A stretch of 5,369 nt of DNA from an uncultured Actinomycetes bacterium (GCA_937888775.1 CALAQT010000177.1:1-5369); one strand, 5' to 3'; counted from the stretch's first letter, positions 1 to 5,161 are shown. Notes: generated by a model not told the origin, from the letters alone. Numbers and translations: made by a program.

Positions 1-388
1 GGGGATTCATGGTCGTAGCGTCCAGCGAGTCACCCCCAAACGACGAGGAGAGCCGATATTTGATCGGGTCCTTGTACTTGTAGTGACCGTTCACGCGCCC
101 GCCATCGATCCAGATGGTCTCGTTGCTGAACTTGACCTCGGCATTCAGCGTGCTGGGGCACTTCTGCGGCTGCGAGTACAGCCACACCTCGGGCTTCTTT
201 CCCGACGCGTAACCGGCGAGCTCGATCACCGTCGGCCGGCCGACCAGGATGTGCTTTGCCAGCACGACTTTGATCGAGTCGTGCGGAGCCGCCATCGCGG
301 ACGGCGCGAACGTGAGGCTGGCCAACCCGGCGACACCGAGCACGATCCAACCTCTAAGATCGGTTCGGTGACGGTTGTTGCCGCGCAC
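1..388 (-). CDS. Secreted Ig-like hypothetical protein, 3' end off window
   Basis: The reading frame is open from a GTG at 388-386 to the left edge, giving 129 residues with no stop, so the C-terminus lies outside the window. The N-terminus is a textbook Sec signal peptide: a basic n-region (MRGNNRHRTDLRGW), a hydrophobic core (IVLGVAGLASLTF) and an AMA-AP cleavage site near residue 33. The mature part reads as alternating beta strands (IKVVLAKHILVGRPTVIELA, PEVWLYSQ, EVKFSNETIWI) with one visible cysteine near residue 77, like the extracellular Ig-like domains frequent in soil actinobacteria. In-frame TAG and TAA codons lie just upstream; TTG at 397-395 is the only other usual start. There is no Shine-Dalgarno, but a TAG-type -10 box sits 9 bases upstream. 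Exported to the cell exterior; function not recognised. The coding call is firm, the fold is inference. Confidence 0.8.
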   Translation of the reverse strand, partial: MRGNNRHRTDLRGWIVLGVAGLASLTFAPSAMAAPHDSIKVVLAKHILVGRPTVIELAGYASGKKPEVWLYSQPQKCPSTLNAEVKFSNETIWIDGGRVNGHYKYKDPIKYRLSSSFGGDSLDATTMNP

Positions 389-397
389 AATGTCCAA

Positions 398-426
398 AGC
401 CTATTACTGAGTGTCCTGATTCGGAA
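398..426 (-). promoter_or_regulatory. Possible promoter of the left-edge secreted-protein gene
   Basis: On the minus strand TAGGCT (403-398) fits the actinobacterial TANNNT -10 pattern, with a poor -35 candidate TTCCGA (426-421) 17 bases further up. The GTG start is only 9 bases below the -10, so the mRNA would have almost no leader. The -35 matches TTGACA at just three positions, so this is tentative. Confidence 0.3.
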
Positions 427-444
427 GTTCCAGCGAGGCAGGAT

Positions 445-475
445 GTCGAGCGAGCAGCGAGCTCGCGCGCTCGAC
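445..475 (-). terminator. Inverted repeat downstream of the EACC1-like gene
   Basis: GTCGAGCG (445-452) and CGCTCGAC (468-475) form a perfect 8-bp stem around a 15-base loop that itself contains the 10-bp palindrome GCGAGCTCGC (457-466). It lies 26 bases past the stop of the 502-876 gene and before the next gene on the same strand, where a terminator would be expected. No T-run follows, so it may be a weak or non-classical terminator. Confidence 0.35.
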
Positions 476-501
476 TGCCATCGGATTCTTGAATCAGGGC
501 A

Positions 502-876
502 CTAGACGAGCGCCTCGCTGACGCCAGGCAACGCATGTAAAGCGGCGGTCGCGGCATCGACGGTCGACTGTCCCGGCCCTGCCCTGTATGTAACTGTCTC
601 CCTTCGCCGAGTGCCGTCCGGGTACTCAATTTCGACAACGTGCGTGACGGTCTCATCGTGTGACTGCTGCCGAGTGGTGAGATACTTCGCAACTGCCCGT
701 ACTGTCTTCGTGGTCACTTTCACCGCGACGATGACGGTCGCGAGTTCGCCGTACCCGCCCACTGGGAGCGGCTCCTCTTCGAGGATCGTTGCATCTGCGC
801 CGGCGTCGTCGTTCAACGCGCGCGCATCAGCCTTTTGAAGGCCGCGGAGGCGTAGGACTAGTCGCTCAGCGGTCAT
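502..876 (-). CDS. EACC1-like hypothetical protein
   Basis: A 124-residue protein with ATG at 876-874, stop TAG at 504-502, and a clear Shine-Dalgarno 9 bases upstream, so start and frame are well supported. Visible order: a first beta strand (LVLRLRGL, residues 6-13), a strand (ATILEEEP), a Gly-containing hydrophobic segment (GYGELATVIVAVKV) running into a basic helix (VRAVAKYLTTRQ), a beta hairpin with the turn YPDGT (VVEIEYPDGTRRRETVTY), and a C-terminal helix. No signal peptide. This layout, an acidic strand, a small hydrophobic helix, then an arginine-rich hairpin with P-D-G-T, resembles EACC1 (effector-associated constant component 1), a small protein encoded beside proteases or other effectors in bacterial NTP-dependent conflict systems. 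The match is from memory of the family pattern, not a search. The start overlaps the stop of the upstream frame by ATGA, suggesting translational coupling. No intact effector gene is visible beside it. If not EACC1, it is an uncharacterised cytoplasmic protein. Confidence 0.7.
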   Translation of the reverse strand: MTAERLVLRLRGLQKADARALNDDAGADATILEEEPLPVGGYGELATVIVAVKVTTKTVRAVAKYLTTRQQSHDETVTHVVEIEYPDGTRRRETVTYRAGPGQSTVDAATAALHALPGVSEALV

Positions 877-1223
877 GGGTCCACGCTCCTTCGGGGTTGC
901 GACGGTTCTCCGGGGACACTAGCGCGCTGCCCGCCCTGATCAGCCGCAGCTTGCTTTGGCGCGCGGTCGAGCGCAGCAGCGTCACCTTCGTGGCGCCCAT
1001 GGGATGTGGTTGGTGCTCTGTACCGTGCGAGAGGATCGACCACCGCGACACCTCGCACCTCAACGGAGGCCGTCAGGCTCGGGCGGTGGATCGCGTAGCG
1101 CGCGCGGCCTTGGGTTTCCGCGGAGATCGTGAAGTCCTCGTTGCGTGTGACATCAACGTTCGCGTTGGAGAGCTCGAGGAAGCTGTCTTTCTGCTTGATG
1201 CCCAGCGCTACAGAGCCTTTCAT
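873..1223 (-). CDS. Hypothetical protein, possibly a gene remnant
   Basis: A 116-residue frame from ATG 1223-1221 to TGA 875-873. Its first 65 or so residues look coding: mostly G/C third bases and alternating strand-like stretches (GSVALGIKQKDSFLELSNA, VDVTRNEDFTISAETQG, SLTASVEVRGVAVVDPLA). After about residue 65 the translation becomes low-complexity (Ala, Gln, Arg, Gly) while another frame (reading VTLLRSTARQSKLRLIRAG and ending at 866) looks more protein-like, which suggests a frameshift near 1020. Strand-like residues (IRPDQITITGQAG) also continue in the same frame upstream of the ATG, so the true start may be lost. The stop overlaps the ATG of the EACC1-like gene by ATGA. No family was recognised. 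It may be a decayed partner of the EACC1-like gene, or frames may be broken by sequencing error. Confidence 0.35.
   Translation of the reverse strand: MKGSVALGIKQKDSFLELSNANVDVTRNEDFTISAETQGRARYAIHRPSLTASVEVRGVAVVDPLARYRAPTTSHGRHEGDAAALDRAPKQAAADQGGQRASVPGEPSQPRRSVDP
886..891 (-). promoter_or_regulatory. Ribosome binding site AAGGAG
   Basis: AAGGAG on the minus strand lies 9 bases before the ATG at 876. It is the only well-placed, strong Shine-Dalgarno among the genes here and fixes the start of the EACC1-like gene. It lies inside the end of the upstream frame, as expected for a downstream gene in an operon. Confidence 0.65.
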
Positions 1224-1471
1224 TCCGTCACAGCGAGTCGACGATCGAGGTCCTGCCTGGCCCGTGATTGTGATCTGGTCTGGTCTGATACGTACCCGGC
1301 TCGCAGGTCAGGACTCGGAGGGTCCCGGCCCAGGCGTCCGATGCGGAAGAAGCCCTCAGCGGACTCTGCGCGGATGTGGGCTCGGACCCCGCTCGTGTAC
1401 GCCAGCAGCGGCGCACGCGCTAGAGGGGCGACTTTCAGCCTGATGGCGTGGACGGCGCACGGTTGTTCAAG
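1220..1471 (-). pseudogene. Coding-like remnant without a start codon
   Basis: One minus frame carries a protein-like stretch (AIRLKVAPLARAPLLAYTSG, then VRAHIRAESAEGFFRIGRLG) that ends at TGA 1222-1220, overlapping the next ATG by four bases. The frame is open only from about 1558 and contains no ATG, GTG or TTG before its very end, so it cannot be a normal gene. Beyond GRLGRD it degenerates, and the protein-like signal moves to the frame of the 873-1223 ORF near 1300. The simplest reading is one beta-rich protein broken by at least one frameshift. No family assigned. Confidence 0.25.
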
Positions 1472-1536
1472 CGGCGGCGGCGTGGACCGAGGTGTTCTCC
1501 GAGTACTCGTCGCTCCTCGTGTCCGCGCCCGATCGG

Positions 1537-2028
1537 CTAGGTGGAATCGCGGCGCGCGTCAAGTCCACGGAACAGCAGCTCGGCCGCGAGCGAGAGCAAG
1601 ACGCCAGCAAAGAGAAGCGCCCCGTCATGCACGGAGGTCATCCAGAAGGGCGCTTCGATCACTGCATCCGCCGAACAGTCGGTACTCAGACCTGCGGTGG
1701 CCCCTTCGCAGCGCCAGGAGAACAAGCCCTGTGTCGGTTGGGGTCTGCTTTCTACTGGGTTCACGTCACTGTCGAGCGTGGCGACCCCGAGCTGAGCAGT
1801 CGGACGAGCCTGCACTGCGCGGTCGAAAGCGGCCACGCGGTCGAAGATGCTCGCGCTTGAGAGCGAATTCGGCTTCCGCTCAAGCTGGAAATGTGCTCGT
1901 TCCTCTGCGTATATGGCGTTGCGGCCGACTAGAGCCGGCAGGCGAACCCAGCATGATCCGACACTTCGCGTCGAGACTATCGGCGCGGTGAACTCGTAGG
2001 CAACGCAGAGGTCGCACGCTCCGGCTTG
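1537..2028 (-). pseudogene. N-terminally truncated membrane-anchored protein remnant
   Basis: The frame is open for 163 codons from just after a TAG at 2031-2029 to a TAG at 1539-1537. It reads like real protein: strand and helix segments (RNAIYAEERAHFQLERK, SIFDRVAAFDRAVQARP, QLGVATLDSDVNPV), a two-cysteine stretch (SWRCEG ... STDCSADA), then a clear C-terminal transmembrane helix (GALLFAGVLLSLAAELLF) followed by RGLDARRDST. The positive tail suggests the C-terminus is inside and the larger domain outside. The only usual start is GTG at 1836-1834 (99 residues), but coding character extends well upstream of it without a start or signal peptide. The frame ends where the promoter of the oppositely oriented 2042 gene begins, so the 5' part appears lost. 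If the GTG is used, it would be a small tail-anchored protein. Family not recognised. Confidence 0.4.
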
Positions 2029-2029
2029 C

Positions 2030-2035
2030 TAGCTT
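2030..2035 (+). promoter_or_regulatory. Possible -10 box TAGCTT, leaderless start
   Basis: TAGCTT fits TANNNT and lies exactly 6 bases before the ATG at 2042, the spacing seen for leaderless actinobacterial mRNAs. There is no Shine-Dalgarno before the ATG. No convincing -35 is seen 16-18 bases upstream, so support is moderate to weak. Confidence 0.35.
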
Positions 2036-2041
2036 CCGTCC

Positions 2042-2494
2042 ATGACCAGGGCATCTCTGCGGGCAACGATCGCCCTTGCCGGGCTCATAGCGGGCTTTGC
2101 AGTGTTTTCTTCCGGCGCTGGCGCGACTGGGCCGGCAAGGATCGTTCTCGGCGCCAAGGCGTTCGCGCCGATGGGCGCGGGCTTCGGGACGACCAGGCCG
2201 ACGGAGATCTTCAACGGTGGCGATCCCAGTGGGTTGGTGCAGGACATCACGTGGAGGCACTGGGGCTCCTCGTCCGCGACGGCTACGGGCAGGACGTCAA
2301 TCTTCAAGCCCCACGGCGGTTACTATCCGCGCCTGGTCACGGCTGAGTTGAAAGCGTCGAAGCTCGGGCACTGCACTGCTCACGGCCCGCTGGCCTACAC
2401 ACGACTCGAGGCCCGTGAGCCGTCGCGCCCTGGCGGACCGCTCGGGAAGTGGTTCCTGTGGAGCGGCCAGAAGAGCATCTGCGTCGCCCCTTAG
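2042..2494 (+). CDS. Secreted two-cysteine hypothetical protein
   Basis: A 150-residue protein from ATG 2042 to TAG 2492-2494. It starts with a Sec signal peptide: basic MTRASLR, hydrophobic ATIALAGLIAGFAVF, and a likely AGA-TG cleavage after about residue 28. The mature part has strand-like segments (SGLVQDITWRHWG, TGRTSIFKPHGGYYP, VTAELKASKLGHC), and the tail RPGGPLGKWFLWSGQKSIC. Two cysteines, near residues 111 and 147, could form a disulfide in an exported protein. This W-x-x-W-G and GGPLG-W-F arrangement resembles small secreted proteins of unknown function from soil actinobacteria, but no named family was recognised. It is divergent from the minus-strand remnant to its left and convergent with the GNAT fragment to its right, so it is probably transcribed alone. 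Confidence 0.85.
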   Translation: MTRASLRATIALAGLIAGFAVFSSGAGATGPARIVLGAKAFAPMGAGFGTTRPTEIFNGGDPSGLVQDITWRHWGSSSATATGRTSIFKPHGGYYPRLVTAELKASKLGHCTAHGPLAYTRLEAREPSRPGGPLGKWFLWSGQKSICVAP

Positions 2495-2579
2495 CAGGCG
2501 CGCCCGCCGAAGGCCCTGACGGACCCGGGCCAAGCGTCCGATAACGGAACGACCAACGTACGCGAGCGAACCCCTGCGC

Positions 2580-2610
2580 CGCGGGGCGCTGCCGGCGAGG
2601 TCGCCCCGCG
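2580..2610. terminator. Inverted repeat between convergent genes
   Basis: CGCGGGGCG (2580-2588) and CGCCCCGCG (2602-2610) make a perfect 9-bp GC stem with a 13-base loop. It sits 4 bases past the stop of the minus-strand GNAT fragment and 85 bases past the plus-strand gene's stop, the usual place for a shared terminator. No T-run on either side, so termination is inferred from position and stem strength. Confidence 0.4.
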
Positions 2611-2614
2611 TCCG

Positions 2615-2935
2615 TCAGCCGTGAACGGCGAGAACAAAGACGGCCAGTCGTCCTGGCACACCCGACCGGTCGAGCTCGACTCGCTCGGGCTCGCGGCGTT
2701 GGGCACCAACGCGACGCGCCAAGCCCTGCGATGCTGGATTCGTCACCTCAACGTCGAGGACGACCGAACGGAGATCCGTGGTGGAGGCGACCAACTCCAT
2801 CATTGCCTCCACTGCAGCGCTGGCTATGCCCCGACCCCGTGCCGCGGGGACCAGCCAATAGCTCAACTCCCCGACCGGAGCGTCGTCTGCAACGATCGCG
2901 TCGCAGGTCGTCGCGGGCGATGCGTGCCCGGGCAT
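2615..2935 (-). CDS. GNAT N-acetyltransferase, N-terminally truncated
   Basis: 106 residues from ATG 2935-2933 to TGA 2617-2615. The GNAT core is clear: GELSYWLVPAARGRGIASAA gives beta strand 4 and motif A, with the acetyl-CoA pyrophosphate loop R33-G-R-G36-I-A38 (R/Q-x-x-G-x-G/A), then a helix, SVVLDVEVTNPASQ with the motif B N66-x-x-S69, and a final strand LAVFVLAV. The arrangement is that of the RimJ/RimL-like branch, which transfers acetyl from acetyl-CoA to an amine; the substrate cannot be told. Usual members are roughly 170-190 residues, so the N-terminal strand and helices are missing. Homologous-looking sequence continues upstream of the ATG (RQRFIAVKALGKVALR) back to an in-frame TGA at 3013-3011, with no better start. 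Most likely a pseudogene or inactive fragment. Confidence 0.7.
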   Translation of the reverse strand: MPGHASPATTCDAIVADDAPVGELSYWLVPAARGRGIASAAVEAMMELVASTTDLRSVVLDVEVTNPASQGLARRVGAQRREPERVELDRSGVPGRLAVFVLAVHG

Positions 2936-3202
2936 TCGCAGCGCGACTTTGCCGAGCGCCTTGACAGCGATGAACCTCTGCCGCGCTCCGGGCCGAGGAT
3001 TCTCACGCTCTCAGGCCTGTCGGTGCGCGGTGTCGATCCGCAATGGCAGAGTGAGCGCGGGCTCGGAGCTTGTCGGGGCGGATACTCCGGTGGCAGTGCG
3101 TTCGTCTGCTCTGGAATGCAGCGCCGATCGAATCGAGCAGTGGGCACGGTTGGCTATCTGAGCGCTCAGCGCTCCGGGACGGGTGCGTAGGATCGCTGAC
3201 GG
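2936..3202 (-). other. Gap with lost 5' part of the GNAT gene
   Basis: No intact gene is seen. Bases 3010-2936 continue the GNAT frame in a protein-like way. Above the TGA at 3013-3011 the same frame is open again (ending ALTLPLRIDTAHRQA) but carries no recognisable GNAT N-terminus. At 3160-3174 GAGCGC and GCGCTC form a 6-bp stem with a 3-base loop, about 30 bases past the stop of the 3203-3712 gene; it is a weak terminator candidate without a T-run. Confidence 0.35.
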
Positions 3203-3712
3203 TCAGCCTGAAAGCTTTCCGCTGGCAGCTTGATAGTGCGAGGACGGCAGGCTGCAGCCCTTCGCGTTGACCGACACGCTTCCCGTGATCAGCTTGGCGG
3301 TCGCTACCGTGCCGGTGACGTTGACGCCGGCGGACTTCAGGAATGTGTGTGTGCCCGCCCCCGTGCCGGAAATGATGTTGAGCCTCGCGTGGTTCCAGTT
3401 GTAGGAGCGGGTGAAGCGGTAGCGCCCATGCGTGCTCTCGAGCTTGGCGCCGGGAAAGCCGAGGAGGAGTTCGGACACCGAGGCACTGCCGCCCGCTGGG
3501 CATACGATCAGCACGCCGGAGGCCACGACCGCGGACCCCGGACGCCCTGCCTGGATCTGTTTCGCCGTCTTCGTGACAAGCGTGATCGAGAAGTGGCTGT
3601 GCGAGACGTAGAAGAACACGGTGCGTGGCTTGGGGGCGACAGCCGCGATCGCCACCGAACTCAACGCGGCCACGCCGACCGCCACGATGAGCCCGCTTAA
3701 TCGAGACCGCAT
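3203..3712 (-). CDS. Secreted two-cysteine beta-rich hypothetical protein
   Basis: A 169-residue protein from ATG 3712-3710 to TGA 3205-3203. The N-terminus is a Sec signal peptide: MRSRLSG, a hydrophobic core LIVAVGVAALSSVAIAA, and cleavage after about residue 23-26. The mature chain is rich in short strands (TVFFYVSHSHFSITLVTK, GRYRFTRSYNWNHARLNI, VNVTGTVATAKLITGSVSVN) and ends in a Ser/Gly/Lys-rich tail. Cysteines near residues 71 (LIVCPAGG) and 153 (AKGCSLP) could pair. The G-T-V-x(n)-I-T-G-S-V-S-V pattern is typical of small exported beta-sandwich proteins of actinobacteria with no assigned function. It has no Shine-Dalgarno but a well-formed promoter placed to give a leaderless mRNA, and an inverted repeat upstream suggests regulation. 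It reads toward the GNAT fragment, 268 bases away, and may once have been cotranscribed with it. Confidence 0.85.
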   Translation of the reverse strand: MRSRLSGLIVAVGVAALSSVAIAAVAPKPRTVFFYVSHSHFSITLVTKTAKQIQAGRPGSAVVASGVLIVCPAGGSASVSELLLGFPGAKLESTHGRYRFTRSYNWNHARLNIISGTGAGTHTFLKSAGVNVTGTVATAKLITGSVSVNAKGCSLPSSHYQAASGKLSG

Positions 3713-3719
3713 GCCCGTG

Positions 3720-3748
3720 ACGCTAGGGTGCGGTCACGCTCACGTCAA
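3720..3748 (-). promoter_or_regulatory. Promoter TTGACG-17-TAGCGT, leaderless
   Basis: On the minus strand TTGACG (3748-3743) matches five of six -35 consensus bases, a 17-base spacer follows, and TAGCGT (3725-3720) fits the TANNNT -10. Seven bases separate the -10 from the ATG at 3712, so transcription should start at or within a base or so of the ATG. This is the best promoter in the window and explains the absent Shine-Dalgarno. Confidence 0.65.
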
Positions 3749-3750
3749 GG

Positions 3751-3785
3751 CGTGATCGCTCGGCGCGCCCGCTCGCGCGATCACG
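3751..3785. promoter_or_regulatory. Inverted-repeat operator candidate
   Basis: CGTGATCGC (3751-3759) and GCGATCACG (3777-3785) are perfect 9-bp inverted arms around 17 bases. The repeat lies 2 bases upstream of the -35 of the 3712 gene, its centre about 56 bases above the expected transcription start, an activator-like position. Two more GATCACC copies stand in tandem at 3802-3808 and 3809-3815, so the GTGATC half-site occurs four times within 65 bases. As RNA the arms could also form a stem, but the position upstream of a promoter favours a protein-binding site. The binding protein is unknown. Confidence 0.5.
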
Positions 3786-3815
3786 GTTTCTCCCCAGTTC
3801 TGATCACCGATCACC

Positions 3816-4229
3816 ACCGCGTCCGCTGAGGGCGTCCGGTTACGACGCCGGGCGCGTCTCAATACCCAAGGTCAACCGAGCAGTGCCCTCAGGGCCAGGA
3901 GGCTCTGTCAAGCGGCTCGCTCGGACCGCACGCCGGCTCAGGGTTTGACCGGTAGGGATCGTTCGGCCATGCACGATTGCTACGGAGGCGTAGCAGTCGC
4001 GTGGAGCAGGGTGTCTGCCACACGAGGTTGAGCGAACACGATGCTCGACTGCGGCGCAAACGCTCACGCTCTCGCTCCACCTGCCGAGCGGCTGGTCCAT
4101 CGGGCGCGACCGCCCGCACCTGCTTGCGTCCGCAGCAGCATTAGTCGGGCGGCAGGCGAGCGCTCCCGCGTCACTCGGACCAGTAGTGCGGTGAGCGCCT
4201 GACCCGGCGACAGCATTTGCTCAGGGCCA
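3816..4229. other. Intergenic stretch, no gene seen
   Basis: About 410 bases between divergent genes. Open frames on the minus strand here are Arg/Ser/Pro-rich, lack start support and match nothing recognised. No tRNA, T-box or known riboswitch pattern was seen. The only marked structure is the stem-loop at 3974-3999. Promoter elements for the methyltransferase gene should be here or just inside its listed start, but none could be picked with confidence. Confidence 0.4.
3974..3999 (+). repeat. 11-bp stem-loop with GAGG loop
   Basis: CGATTGCTACG and CGTAGCAGTCG pair over 11 positions around a 4-base loop GAGG. Ten pairs are Watson-Crick and one (3977 with 3996) is U-G if read from the plus strand but A-C from the minus strand, which favours a plus-strand RNA structure. 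No T-run follows. It could be part of a small RNA or leader, or an imperfect palindromic DNA site. Confidence 0.4.
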
Positions 4230-5159
4230 GTGCAGATGTCGGCGTCGAGAAGCGTCGCGGCTTTTCCGAGTTGCCTGCTTGCCGAACTGACGGGCCTGTT
4301 GGACCGACCGTGCGGTATATGGTCCGGGTCGTGGAACGGTACCTTGGAGGTCAACCGAGCCAGCTGGGATGAGCGGGCAGTTGCTCATGCGGCTTCTCCT
4401 GGCTACGCGCTCGCGGCGTTCATCGAGGATCCGGCGTTCCTCAGTCATGTGGTGCGTTTCGACCTCCGGCGGCTTGGTGAGATCAGCGGTCTGCGGGGTG
4501 TGCACCTTCAGTGCCACATCGGCACGGACACGATCTCGCTGGCCCGCCTGGGTGCTCGCATGACGGGCCTTGACCTTTCCTCGGCGTCGTTGACGCAGGC
4601 CCGCCGGCTGGCTGCACAGGTTGGCACGGAGGTGGATTTCGTCGAGGCGGACGTATATCGAGCGGTGCTGGCGCTCGGCGGGAACGCGTTTGACCTCGTA
4701 TTCACTGGAATCGGCGCGTTGTGCTGGCTGCCGTCGGTCCGTCGATGGGCCGAGGTCGTCGCCGAGCTGCTTGTACCTGGAGGGCGGCTATTCATCCGGG
4801 AGGGCCACCCGATGTTGTGGACGCTTGAAGACGATCGAACCGACGGTCTGCTGGTCGCCGACTATCCATACTTCGAGCGGCACGAGCCGACTGTCAACGA
4901 CGACCCAGGTACCTACGTCGAAACCGACGCGACGTTCGATCACAACCTTACGCACACGTGGAACCATGGTCTTGGTGAGATCGTCACCGCGCTGATTGAA
5001 GCGGGGATGGAGATCGCAAGTCTCGTTGAGCACGACAGCGTGCCCTGGGACGCGCTACCGGGCCAGATGCAGCGGGACGACCTCGGCGAATGGCGGCTGA
5101 TCGACCGGCCCTGGCGCCTGCCACACAGCTACACCCTGCAGGCGATCAAACGCGGATAG
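4230..5159 (+). CDS. Class I SAM-dependent methyltransferase
   Basis: The frame runs from ATG 4230 to TAG 5157-5159 (309 residues). It is a Rossmann-fold methyltransferase of the methyltransferase-11/25 type: motif I region LRGVHLQCHIGTDTISLARL (residues 88-107; the C-H-x-G-x-D form used by this subgroup rather than G-x-G-x-G), acidic D115 in MTGLDLS ending strand 2, D141 in VEADVYRA, motif IV-like FDLVFTGIGALCWLP (154-168), and the post-motif LLVPGGRLFIREGHP (180-194). It transfers a methyl group from S-adenosylmethionine in the cytoplasm; the acceptor is unknown. Family members usually begin a few residues before the N-R-x-x-W-D-E-R motif, here at residues 42-49, so the natural start is probably TTG 4344-4346 (271 residues); residues 1-38 look non-coding. 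Neither start has a good Shine-Dalgarno. No clear partner genes; an inverted repeat follows the stop. Confidence 0.9.
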   Translation: MQMSASRSVAAFPSCLLAELTGLLDRPCGIWSGSWNGTLEVNRASWDERAVAHAASPGYALAAFIEDPAFLSHVVRFDLRRLGEISGLRGVHLQCHIGTDTISLARLGARMTGLDLSSASLTQARRLAAQVGTEVDFVEADVYRAVLALGGNAFDLVFTGIGALCWLPSVRRWAEVVAELLVPGGRLFIREGHPMLWTLEDDRTDGLLVADYPYFERHEPTVNDDPGTYVETDATFDHNLTHTWNHGLGEIVTALIEAGMEIASLVEHDSVPWDALPGQMQRDDLGEWRLIDRPWRLPHSYTLQAIKRG

Positions 5160-5161
5160 CT

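Noticed and set aside
484..495. Small palindrome GATTC-TT-GAATC just past the EACC1-like gene.
   Set aside because: A 5-bp stem with a 2-base loop cannot form a stable RNA hairpin; the larger repeat at 445-475 is the better terminator candidate.
789..1991. A 400-codon open frame on the plus strand, the longest in the window.
   Set aside because: Its translation is Arg/Ser/Ala-rich with no domain, motif or plausible start signal, and it lies antisense to the EACC1-like gene and the coding-like remnants. Long spurious frames are usual in high-GC DNA.
1880..2260. A 126-codon minus-strand open frame overlapping the start of the 2042 gene.
   Set aside because: Composition is Arg/Pro/His-rich without structure; the plus-strand frame there has a signal peptide and two cysteines and is the better gene.
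2621..3190. A 189-codon plus-strand open frame.
   Set aside because: It is the antisense shadow of the GNAT gene, whose acetyl-CoA motifs are clear on the minus strand.
4064..4354. A 96-codon minus-strand open frame in the intergenic stretch.
   Set aside because: No ribosome binding site, no recognisable motif, and an Arg/Gly/Ala-rich tail; it also overlaps the methyltransferase 5' end. Not enough to call a gene.
3869..4360. Direct repeats: AGGTCAACCGAGC at 3869 and 4348, and CTCAGGGCCAG at 3888 and 4220.
   Set aside because: The two repeats occur in opposite order in the two places, with no similarity between or around them. Exact matches of 11-13 bases are near chance level for this length and composition.
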